A stretch of 64,000 bases of DNA from Agarophyton chilense (taxonomy: Eukaryota > Rhodophyta > Florideophyceae > Gracilariales > Gracilariaceae): NCBI GenBank assembly GCA_030374765.1, contig JARGXX010000099.1:62001-126000 (forward strand), read 5' to 3'. Position 1 is the stretch's first letter. Every line of letters begins with the position of its first letter. The notes under the pieces were generated by a model. That model ran no database searches and was not told the DNA's origin. It saw nothing but the letters and a program-made list of their open reading frames with translations. The translations under genes and the position numbers were made by a program. Positions 56,005-64,000 of this stretch are shown piece by piece.

Positions 56005-57174
56005 ATGGCTCCGAATTGGGTTTCGGCTTCGTATGGAACTCTAGTGTCTCTCATGTTTGCCCCGATGTTTGTTCCTGTGCCCATCGCTGCTCAGATGATG
56101 GGTCTGTCGACCGTCATAATCATCATCTCCTCCTACAATGCAGCCGAACGTGAGCGGAAACGTCGTCGAGAAGGAGACACTGATCCACGCGATGTCATAG
56201 GCAGGGATCAAGCAATGCGATTCCCACTTGTTGCATCTGTCGCCCTGTTTGGAATGTTTTTGGCCTTCAAGTATCTACCAAAGGAATGGGTCTCATTCCT
56301 ACTAACCTTGTACGGCATTTCTTTCGGAGCACTTGCATTCGGAGGCGTTTTGGGGGCTCTATTTGAATCGCTCAACCAATTGCCTGCGGTTTTCAAGAAA
56401 CAATTTGGCCACAAGGACTACCTAATGTTGTCCTTATGTGACATACTAGGCATGCTTTTTGCTGCTCCAATTGCTGTTTGGTACTACAAGACCAGAATGT
56501 GGTTACCGAACAATATCCTTGCCACTTCATTGGCTCTATCAGCCATTGACATGCTTGCCATTCCAGACTTTAAAAGCGCCTCCGTCTTATTGCTTGGTCT
56601 ATTTGTGTATGATATATTCTGGGTATTCGGCTCAAAAAGCGTTTTTGGTTCCAACGTCATGGTATCCGTCGCCAAGCAATTTGAAGGCCCGATAAAACTC
56701 ATCTTCCCCAAGTTTCTTGGAGCCGGCCCCAAGGATACTTCTATGCTGGGTCTCGGAGATATCGTAATTCCGGGTTTATTCATCGCACTGATGCTTCGTT
56801 TTGATGTGAGACACTGCAATCTATCACAATCGATTCCTTCGCGCTTACCATACTTCTTTGGCGCTATTGTGGCTTACATCGCTGGGCTAGTTGCAACTTA
56901 CATGGCCTTGACAGTATTCCAAGCCGCCCAACCTGCTTTGCTTTACCTGGTGCCCGCCTGCCTTTTGACGGCATTGGGTATGTCAGCTATCAATAGCGAA
57001 ATAGGAGAATTAATCATGTATACAGAGGAGGAAGAAGATGAAAAAAGTGCTACTAAAAAGGGTGATGCTCTGGATTCCACGGATTCGTCAACGGACGTAT
57101 TGAAGAGCGCTGACACTGAACCTTCCACTATACATTCAACTACAGAGCACCTGGAATCAAAGAAGGACCAATAG
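56005..57174 (+). CDS. SPP: Signal peptide peptidase (presenilin-type aspartyl protease)
   Basis: Intramembrane aspartyl protease of the ER that cuts remnant signal peptides and some membrane proteins. 389 aa from ATG 56005, multi-span. Catalytic motifs: VYDIFWVF (Y-D, Asp near 203), GLGDIVIPG (G-x-G-D, Asp near 252), and the QPALLYLVP P-A-L motif near 309. RFPLVASVALFGMFLAF, LSLCDILGMLFA and KSVFGSNVMVSVAK are also typical of SPP. The C-terminal ~45 residues are Glu/Asp/Ser/Thr-rich and end SKKDQ, so no perfect KKxx signal (K at -3 and -4: K-K-D-Q fits KKxx). Single exon. Convergent with TAF9 (149 bp). Confidence 0.95.
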   Translation: MAPNWVSASYGTLVSLMFAPMFVPVPIAAQMMGLSTVIIIISSYNAAERERKRRREGDTDPRDVIGRDQAMRFPLVASVALFGMFLAFKYLPKEWVSFLLTLYGISFGALAFGGVLGALFESLNQLPAVFKKQFGHKDYLMLSLCDILGMLFAAPIAVWYYKTRMWLPNNILATSLALSAIDMLAIPDFKSASVLLLGLFVYDIFWVFGSKSVFGSNVMVSVAKQFEGPIKLIFPKFLGAGPKDTSMLGLGDIVIPGLFIALMLRFDVRHCNLSQSIPSRLPYFFGAIVAYIAGLVATYMALTVFQAAQPALLYLVPACLLTALGMSAINSEIGELIMYTEEEEDEKSATKKGDALDSTDSSTDVLKSADTEPSTIHSTTEHLESKKDQ

Positions 57175-57323
57175 CGGATTCCAACATGATCTAAACGCTT
57201 CTGCCAACTCCTACGCGCAAGCATCCATAACTCGTTGACGCACGTTCTCCGTAAAATTAAAGTGCAAGTCCATCGTGAAGAACTACGCTGACAATAGTTC
57301 TTCCTTTTGTCACGAAGCACCCA

Positions 57324-58277
57324 TCACGATGCTGGTGGATTCGGAGGGGCCGTTGGCAGTATCGAGCGCCCAGCGTTGCCACCTTGTCTATCAGGTTGTT
57401 GAACATTGGTGGATGCCGTATTCGGTTGGTTCCACGCTGTTGGAGCCGTCGGTGGGGGTGGTGGTATCAGTGTCGTGGGTGCCGTCGATGCCATCGGAGC
57501 AGTCAATAACGTCCGCTGGGTTGCAGGCCCAGCAGACGTGCTTATTGTTTGCATTCCCAGTGTTTGTTGCGGTTTTTGTGTATTGATCGGAGAGGTAGAC
57601 AAAATGGCACCCGGTATTGACTGAGCAGAGTTCGTCAGGGGCGACCGCTGAGCAGGTGATGAGTTAGTAAGAGGAGTTGCCTTGATCGGTGACGGTGTCT
57701 TTTTGACCGGGCTAGTATCATTTTTGGAGGCAATAGCTGCCGTGGGTTTGTACGTGCCAGAGTTAGGACTTCTGTTGAGCATCCTTGGCGGCTCAGTGTG
57801 AGGTCTTTGATGGGGGCTTAAACGCTGTCTCTTATTGGGACTAGCCCCTGCATGAACCGTCGGGCTAGTCCTTTTGATTGGCGATGTGGGTTTCTTTTCA
57901 AAGACGAAATCATAGTTTTGTTCCGTCAATTGATATTCTGGCTTTGGAAGCGAGAGGCCTGCCATTTGATCGACCTGCGGTAGAGGTACACTGTTTCTCT
58001 CGGCTGCTATACGCATGGTAACCTCTCTCGGTGGCGGTTGAAGAAAGCTATGTGAACAAGTGGCCTTGATTGCTAGCTTTATGTCTTCAGCGTCGATCTG
58101 TTGTTTGAAGGTATGTTCACAAACGTTTCTGGCATCAATTAGTACCCCCGATACATAACGGTAAAGTAACTCCAGAAGTTGGTTCACCACTCGTGGATCG
58201 TATTGATCCACCCCCATGGCGCGAAGAATTGCCTCTATGATGCGTGCATCACGTGGTTTCCCCGCCTGGGCTTCCAT
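57324..58277 (-). CDS. TAF9: TFIID/SAGA subunit TAF9 (histone-fold)
   Basis: Basal transcription and co-activator subunit that pairs with TAF6 through a histone fold. 317 aa from ATG 58277. The N-terminal histone fold spans about residues 8-75: DARIIEAILRAMGV, DPRVVNQLLELLYRYVSGVL, CEHTFKQQIDAEDIKLAI. The family tail follows at once (PPPREVTMRIAAERNSVPLP, then LPKPEYQLTEQNYDF). From about 125 to the end the protein is a disordered Pro/Ser/Thr/Gln region with KKTPSPIK-like basic-proline motifs, longer than in animals. No intron seen. Confidence 0.95.
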   Translation of the reverse strand: MEAQAGKPRDARIIEAILRAMGVDQYDPRVVNQLLELLYRYVSGVLIDARNVCEHTFKQQIDAEDIKLAIKATCSHSFLQPPPREVTMRIAAERNSVPLPQVDQMAGLSLPKPEYQLTEQNYDFVFEKKPTSPIKRTSPTVHAGASPNKRQRLSPHQRPHTEPPRMLNRSPNSGTYKPTAAIASKNDTSPVKKTPSPIKATPLTNSSPAQRSPLTNSAQSIPGAILSTSPINTQKPQQTLGMQTISTSAGPATQRTLLTAPMASTAPTTLIPPPPPTAPTAWNQPNTASTNVQQPDRQGGNAGRSILPTAPPNPPAS

Positions 58278-58808
58278 ACGCACAGTGAGGTGACAGAGAT
58301 ATGTACGACTGAGAAATGGATACCACGCCTTGAAGACCTGGTGCTATAGCACGAAAAGAAATCGAAACAAAACGAAAGAAAAGGTTTCCACGGGACCTTA
58401 ATTTCGGTGAGAGAAAACCTATGTGCCGCGTGGATCTGGGTGGAAGGCCATAGACTACAGATCTGACCGCGTACGACTCAAAACAAGGACGACGCTACAC
58501 AACTCTTGTCAGTCTGGTTGCGCAAATTTGTGCTTTTCTGCAAGGCTTCTCCGAAGAAAGAGAACTAAATCAGAATCGAGTACACGTGGTGTTTACATCT
58601 ACATCATTCACTTGGCAGAGGACATCTTCGTCGGACATCATAATTCCAAAAAATTGGCGGGCATTTCGTAAAAACTAGGAAGAGTATTCAGACAACCATG
58701 CACACGTCTGCAACATTCCCGCATAGTGTTCGTTTCAGCTGGAAAAAATAGCGTGTCATCTACTCCCACGCCCGTACAGATGTGAAGAGGTAAAACGCCA
58801 TTTCAAGC
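58278..58808. promoter_or_regulatory. Divergent upstream region of TAF9 and NSE2
   Basis: 531 bp between opposed starts; no clear gene. Presumed promoters for two housekeeping nuclear genes. Confidence 0.45.
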
Positions 58809-59616
58809 ATGGACTCTGGCAAGTTGTTCCATGATTCCAGGGGAAGATGGAACACAATGGAGGAGTATTGCGGTTTTTCAAGTGCCGCTTTGATTCAAGT
58901 GGCAACGTCCGTCGCCTCAAATGAAGAAACTCCCATGGCAGAGAGAGTCAAACAGGTACGTCTCAAGAGAACGATATCGCTGCGGGAGAAAATTTCTGAC
59001 TAGACTCAAGAACTTTTTATCACAGCTTCAGGTGTTGAAGAAATGCGGTGATCGCATTGCCAAGCTCAATGTCAAAAGTAAGTGTGGAGGGACAGTCGCG
59101 AAAGATCTCTTTGACGCGTCCAGAGATGAAGCCCTGGAACCGGAAAAAATCAGAGACATTTATCAGCGTGGTTTGACCTCAACAAAGCGGCAGGTAGCGA
59201 AAGCATCAGCTTCGAAGGATCACGAACTCAAGAACATCGAAAACATGATACAAAGAATCAGTGGAACTGCCGACAATGAGATTGAAGAGGATATGACCAC
59301 TCAGCAGGCGCCATCACTATGTCCGATTCTGAGATGCGCTCTTGAGAACCCCATGAAGAATTCGACATGCGGTCATGTGTATTCCCTAAATGGGGTGATT
59401 CACTTGTTGATGCAGGCAAATGCCCCTACCGGTAGAGTTGTGCCAAATACCCTCGCTGAGATACCTGGTCATTTCTCTGCCAGATGCCCCCAGTTTGGAT
59501 GCAATAAGCTTCTTAAATCTTCCACGTTAAAACGGGATTTCGCGACGGAACTGACTCAGAGGCAGCAATACGTTTCAACCCAAGGGACGGAAACTATGGA
59601 AATAGAAGATGTATGA
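58809..59616 (+). CDS. NSE2: SUMO E3 ligase NSE2/MMS21, two exons
   Basis: SUMO ligase subunit of the SMC5/6 genome-maintenance complex. Exons 58809..58955 and 59026..59616, with a 70-bp intron GTACGT...TATCACAG containing a TGACTAGAC branch-like site. The product is 245 aa. The N-terminal half is helical and charged (QLQVLKKCGDRIAKL, DIYQRGLTSTKRQVAKA), as needed to bind the SMC5 arm. The C-terminal SP-RING starts near residue 148: CPILRCALENPMKNSTCGHVYS with the C-x-x-x-x-C and C-G-H elements, then RCPQFGCNK. The typical SP-RING I-x-x-P/N-P-x-x-x-x-x-C-G-H pattern is present. Convergent with the gene ending at 59696 (79 bp). Confidence 0.93.
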
Positions 59617-59695
59617 AATCTTGAATCCTTACTCGGGATTGAGTTTGAGCAGAAGACGAATTTTCCCCTATCTATTTGTCTCCGTGGTCAAAATA

Positions 59696-60318
59696 TCACT
59701 CTATCTGATTTTCGGACTTCGTCAACCCGATACGGTCAGTCCAGCTATGCTGGTCGTTCCGGCGGTTCCCCATTGCTTTCGCTCGGGAAGGGGGCGGCGG
59801 CGGTATCTCATCGGCTCCACTTCCAGGGTTGTTTGGGTCTGCAAGAGGAGCATGTGGTTCGACAGGTAAATCGTCAAAATCTTTCGGTAGTCTTGTTTTC
59901 CAATCGCCGATAAAGGTTCGCAACTCATCAGCAAGGCGGGAGTCTGGAACAGCCAAAATTCGTTGCGCATACAATGGACCAGCGGAAATGCCGCCAACAT
60001 ACGCCCCCACGATGGAAAAGAAAGAAACTCCACTATATTTAATGTAGCCAGGTAGTTGACTTCTCCCTTTCCTTGCTAATTATCAGAAGATAGATTAGTA
60101 TCAACCCAAGCCTGTGAGTTAGTACTGCCTCAATACTAACGAAAACGACTTGTCTAGGACGTACCACTTGAGATAACTGCTGAAGCAGTCAGAACAACTC
60201 CAACTCCAATGCATGCCCGCGTAGCAGCGATGCTTATCACATCAGACACGGCATCTTTCTCTGGATCTGTGAGATCATCCCAGTTGAAACGCCGGAATAC
60301 ATCGGTACGCGATGCCAT
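59696..60318 (-). CDS. Small two-helix membrane protein (OCIA-like?), two exons
   Basis: Exons on the minus strand 60318..60165 and 60075..59696, with an 89-bp intron GTACGT...GATAATTAG; the splice joins a split Ala codon and the product is 177 aa. The N-terminus MASRTDVFRRFNWDDLTD is amphipathic. Two hydrophobic Gly-rich helices follow: ACIGVGVVLTASAVIS and FFSIVGAYVGGISAG, separated by a basic loop with LPGYIKYSG. The tail is Pro/Asp-rich with PPPPPSRAK. Two short Gly-zipper helices in a small protein recall OCIA-domain and other mitochondrial inner-membrane proteins, but I see no decisive motif. The exon structure and convergent spacing with NSE2 support a real gene. Confidence 0.72.
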
Positions 60319-60520
60319 TGAGAGATTTGATGATGCAAGAGAACTCGCAAAAGTCTCTCTAGCTAGCTGGCCAGACGGCGTAATTTATTAAACCAGCTTT
60401 CTTTGATAAACCAAAAGCATTTCCTAGCTAGTGTCTTTTCGACATTTTTGCTCAATTGAGCCCAGGAGACAATTGAGCAAGTTTTGGCGCCATTCTTAAA
60501 CCATGATGGCAGTAACACTG
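60319..60520. other. Short intergenic region before the repeat block
   Basis: Upstream DNA of the minus-strand gene at 59696-60318; an AATTGAGC word pair (TCAATTGAGC, ACAATTGAGC) near 60450-60480. No gene. Confidence 0.4.
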
Positions 60521-61026
60521 GTGTCTACACGCCCGGAGGATTGGCCTCACGTGAGGCCAGCTTGGCCTCATATGAGGCCAAAATTTCTCTTAAACAGTAA
60601 CTGGAATTCATTCAAGATATGAATTTTCAAGTTAAGAGCAGAAAGGAAGAAAATAAAATTAAAAACCATACATCTTTATGGTTTAGGAAAAGCCTCAGGA
60701 ATCTAGTCAAACAGAGCTTTAATAATCTGTTTCAAAACGATATACTTTTGGTGTAGCAAACTTAAGTAGTCGGAAAAAAATATCAACCAATTATTTTTGG
60801 CTTCAACCGATCCAAAAAAGCATGTCGAAAGAAAATATCTCTTTCAATCATCTATGCATGCATACTTCAAGTGTTGAGGCCATTATAGGAAGGGAAGAGT
60901 GTTTGGCAATATTTTCCAGTTATGAAAAACTTTTGAATAGCATTTATTGCTTATTTGCAAAGAAATAAAAAATGGCCGCATATGAGGCCAATTGATCTCA
61001 CATGAAGCCATCGGTCGTAAAGACAC
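60521..61026. mobile_element. 506-bp inverted-repeat element (MITE-like) with tandem 18-bp palindromes
   Basis: Left end GTGTCTACACGCCCG (60521) and right end reading inward GTGTCTTTACGACCG (61026 leftward) match at 12 of 15 positions. Inside the left end are two perfect 18-bp palindromes, TGGCCTCACGTGAGGCCA (60542-60559) and TGGCCTCATATGAGGCCA (60563-60580). The right end has the same in mirror order (TGGCCGCATATGAGGCCA at 60973-60990, then a decayed ATCTCACATGAAGCCA). The interior is AT-rich and non-coding. This is the build of a non-autonomous DNA transposon with sub-terminal binding sites. A clear target duplication was not found; at the related ends at 26529 and 63630 the flank is TTA, as used by PIF/Harbinger elements. 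Confidence 0.75.
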
Positions 61027-61399
61027 AAGAATACAAAGACCAAGCCAAAAAAAAGCTTATGGTCCATAAATTCATGGCACGTATCAGGCATTCTTATCAA
61101 GCGAAAAGGGTCCACCCGAAAAGCACTTAGCCTCCAACGCTTTGTGCTAAATTCGCATTAACAACATTCTCAAACACCCGCGGCTAGAGAAGGGATCCTT
61201 CTTTACTGCTCTTGCCCGCGTATTGTGAGGAAGCAGAATGCCAATAACTTCTATGAAGCACAGTATCACAACGGGAAACTGAAAATGTAGGTTCGTTGAA
61301 GTTATTCAAAAATTCATCAAAGGTCGCTATTACGAACACTTGCAATGCATTTATGCTCTTGATCCCACAACAAGGAAGGTCTAAAAGCTTGCTTTTGGG

Positions 61400-63290
61400 T
61401 TCATCAGCATCCGATTGATTAATGCTATTGGCCGAGATCCCTCACGAAACCCTCATCGCATATTTGAAGAGTATTTCCCGCCGTTACCAATAGATGATGA
61501 ATCACAGTATCATATTGTCACTTCCTCGGGTCATGAAGGTATTGATTCTTCTAATCCTGTGGGTACGAGCAGCCTTGATGTTGCTGAAATAGTTTGTATA
61601 ATGAGTTTTGATACCTCAATTCAGCCTCATACAGCCCGTGTTACTTCATATAGAAACAAAAATGAAGGGGTTGTAACAGCCCATTGATTTCCTTTTTCTA
61701 ACGACGTACCCATTGGAGAGTTGAATGGACAAATATTTCCTTGTAACTGATCATCGAATGGGCCACATGGAATTAATACCCGAGAATTCACTGCTCTCGA
61801 GCACAAGACAATCTTCTACTCCTTCCTGTAGATGTTTTCAATGACATTCCTGACTTTAATAGTATCAATGACAAATATGCAGCTTAAAAAGAGTGGATGT
61901 ATCGAAAAAGACTCAGGCGAGGTCACTTTGTTTGTTGACACATGAGTATTAATGAAGAGGTACAAGTTCTTTGATCTTCATGATCTATGGAAGCGGATTG
62001 GGGTCACACAACTTTTAAAACCAGCCGAACTCCCTTGAGTTATAAACAGAGGTCTTTTGAAAGACCTGCGGGTCTGCATAACTTTCAGCAGTTACAATGA
62101 AGACGATAGTGTTGAATAAAGCGATTGAAGGGAGTGGGGTAAGTACAAATACTTTTTCAGTGCCGCTAAAACCCACGGACAGGAGAATATCTCCCCTTAC
62201 TATCAGCTGTGTGTTGATGAATCTTTGAGTCGCTGGAATGGTCTTGAAGGAACTTGAATTAATGTAGGAGCCCCTCACTATGTTTCATTGGACCGATAGC
62301 CAGAAAGCGGCCTTCAGTTACAAGATATCGCGTGCCGCAAGTCGGGAATTCTATGTGGTTTAAAACTTGTCAAATCCGCTGAGGACACGCGTCGTGAAGG
62401 AAGAGATTCAAATCTCGACGATGGAACATTGGTTGATTTATGTAAACCATGGACTGCAAAAGAGCGAATGCTGTGTGCAGATAGTTACATTGCTTCCGTG
62501 TAGTTTGCTGAGGCTGTTCTGGGCTTGGACTTGCGTGTCGCTGGCGTCATTAAAACCGCCACCCGCAAATATCCCTTTTCATATTTCATCAGCCAAGTCA
62601 TGACCCAAAAAGGTGACTTCAAAACTTAAAACGAAAACTTGGCGGTGAACAGCATAATGTTGCAGCCATCTATTGGCATGATCGCGCCCGAAGGCAATTG
62701 GTTACCACCACCGGGAACTTATCCGAGACATGTTCAAAAGAGCGTACGCGCTGGCGCCAACGAGCAACAGGCGTTGCTTGTCCTGTCAAGATTTCTATCC
62801 GGATTCCGAGCGTGGTATCCGACTATTTTCGAGTGCAGATCGTATTGACCGTCACACCCGAATTCGCCAGGACAAACTCGGCATCGAGAAAACTGTTGTA
62901 ATTAAGGAGTGAGATTTTCGCCTTATCTGCACACTACTTGGTATGATTTTGACGGATTTCTATCTTCTTTACGATGGAGGTCGTGGCTGTAGGCCGAAGA
63001 GGAAGCCTTGTTTTTTTGCACTATGTTAGCGACGGAAATGATACAAAATGAATACAATTGAAGAGGGCGCAGAAGCGTGGAATCACCATCTTCAGGGAGT
63101 CACAAGAGCTCCACGTCCTCCGCTTCAAGGTGTGGTGTAGACATTTTTATTTTGCCGACCAAGCGACGCCGCGTCGTGAACGGAGCTTTGACAACTTTTC
63201 ATCGACAGAAGTCTTGTAACGTTTGTGGTAAGCGTAGCACATGTGTATGTTCCGGGCTGGAGTATTTGTCTGTCACACAAAGTCATCGCG
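61400..63290 (+). pseudogene. piggyBac-type transposase fossil
   Basis: Plus-strand pieces in several frames follow the DDE_Tnp_1_7 (piggyBac) order. FEEYFPPLPIDDE near 61.47 kb comes first, then LWKRIGV near 61.99 kb, a DES-x-SRWNG-like site near 62.22 kb, PHYVSLDR and CRKSGILCGLKLVKSAEDTR near 62.27-62.39 kb, and DGTLVDLCKPWTAKERMLCA then DSYIASV near 62.42-62.5 kb (the catalytic D-S-Y region). VAGVIKTATRKYPFSYF follows at about 62.54 kb, then ADRIDRHTRIRQDKLGIEKT near 62.85 kb (the conserved D-x-x-x-Q-D-x-L-G helix), LLGMILTDFYLLYDGGRG near 62.95 kb, and a terminal CNVCGKRSTCVC zinc-knuckle start near 63.22 kb. Multiple stops and frame changes (more than six) show it is dead. No terminal inverted repeats or TTAA duplication identified. 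Confidence 0.8.
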
Positions 63291-63629
63291 TGTTTTCTTC
63301 AATCAGCGCTGCGAAAAGAGTCCCAGGTTGTCCATATATGTGTTGTAGTCATTTACAAAGCATAGCTCTGTAATTCGTGTTGCTCTGAGCAGCAGAGACC
63401 ACCGGTATGAGCAACTGTTGACAAGTACATGAGGAGAGTTTGATACTGTCTTATTCCAGTTCGGCATTGCCCTGCTTCCGGAGTTTCCAGAATAACTCCG
63501 ATACCCACAGTGTACCAAAGCACGCATAGAAAGGAGAGAATAATAGCTTATTTGGTCGGTAGGAAGAGGACAAATGTGGCATACTGGCGATGCTCAATTA
63601 GGCGAAAAATCAATGTCGACTAGACATTA

Positions 63630-63766
63630 GTGTCTATACGCCCGAGTGTTTGAACTCAAAAGAGGCCAGCTTGGCCTCATATAAGGCCAATATGTCTTTG
63701 AAATAGTAACTAAAATTCATTGAAGATATAAATTTTCAAATTTAGAGCGGAAAGGAAGAAAACAAA
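63630..63766 (+). mobile_element. Left-end copy of the palindrome element
   Basis: Begins GTGTCTATACGCCCGAG after TTA and parallels 60521-60665, with the second palindrome decayed to TTGGCCTCATATAAGGCCAA and the same AT-rich continuation (ATTCATTGAAGATATAAATT). It runs directly into repeat R1, so the right end is missing or displaced. Confidence 0.7.
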
Positions 63767-63768
63767 AA

Positions 63769-64000
63769 TTGAAGTGCAATGCCCTTCAAGGTTTCTTCGC
63801 AGGACTTAGAGAGTTCGCTCGCTTGAGGACTAGCTCGTTCTATGACAAGCTATACCGCTATTGCGTGCCGACGGCCGGTTAGGACCGGAGGTGCACACTG
63901 GTGGAACACGTGGACTGCACGGATGCCAACGCTCGAGTGCGAGGCGTGCCACACGTGGCCGGGATTCTACCTAATGGTTAGTATTATTTAGTAATTTTCA
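63769..64000 (+). repeat. Dispersed repeat R1, right copy, cut by window edge
   Basis: Direct partner of 3112-3352. It continues to the last base of the window, so its full length cannot be seen. Confidence 0.75.

Overview
The window looks like nuclear DNA of a photosynthetic eukaryote with short, sparse introns, most likely a red alga. This is inferred from nuclear copies of plastid genes with leader-like N-termini (ChlD, Tic22, TerC, RlmH), a PUFA-type ELO elongase, introns of only 61-270 bp, and a gene-dense block beside a transposon-filled block. I have no species assignment.

Left part (1-36 kb) is mostly mobile-element debris with a few host remnants. A two-exon NDUFAF6-like complex I assembly factor lies at 1-2 kb. 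A broken STI1/HOP co-chaperone copy lies at 9-9.8 kb. An old Ty1/copia fossil (11.8-16.4 kb) has a tRNA-derived SINE inserted in it, with 11-bp direct repeats. A decayed transposon at 17.6-20.5 kb carries a DDE-like part followed by a YqaJ-type (lambda-exonuclease-like) nuclease part. It was hit by a young Ty1/copia element (20503-26091, 431-bp LTRs, target repeat ACAGT). A PIF/Harbinger transposase remnant appears to be split by a young Ty3/gypsy element (27864-34764, 1144-bp LTRs, target repeat ACTAT). In both young LTR elements the first gag ATG lies inside the 5' LTR.

Middle and right part (36-60.3 kb) is a compact gene block, with neighbours mostly divergent or convergent and separated by 10-600 bp. 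In order: a small secreted 8-cysteine protein behind a 276-bp duplicated upstream region with CRE-like sites; TerC; Mg-chelatase ChlD; a small PP1-motif protein; RlmH; an unidentified gene; HPRT; Tic22; a Ser/Ala/Lys heptad-repeat protein with a nine-cysteine tail; an ELO fatty-acid elongase; a stand-alone Dicer/RIG-I-type helicase; a plastid metallo-beta-lactamase-fold protein lacking part of the metal motif; calmodulin (three exons); signal peptide peptidase; TAF9; the SUMO ligase NSE2/MMS21 (two exons); and a small two-helix membrane protein (two exons).

The right edge (60.5-64 kb) returns to mobile DNA: a 506-bp inverted-repeat element with tandem 18-bp palindromes, a piggyBac transposase fossil, a second palindrome-repeat copy, and a repeat matching the one at 3.1 kb. 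Plastid biogenesis (TerC, ChlD, Tic22, RlmH, MBL protein) is the main shared theme; I see no single operon-like pathway.
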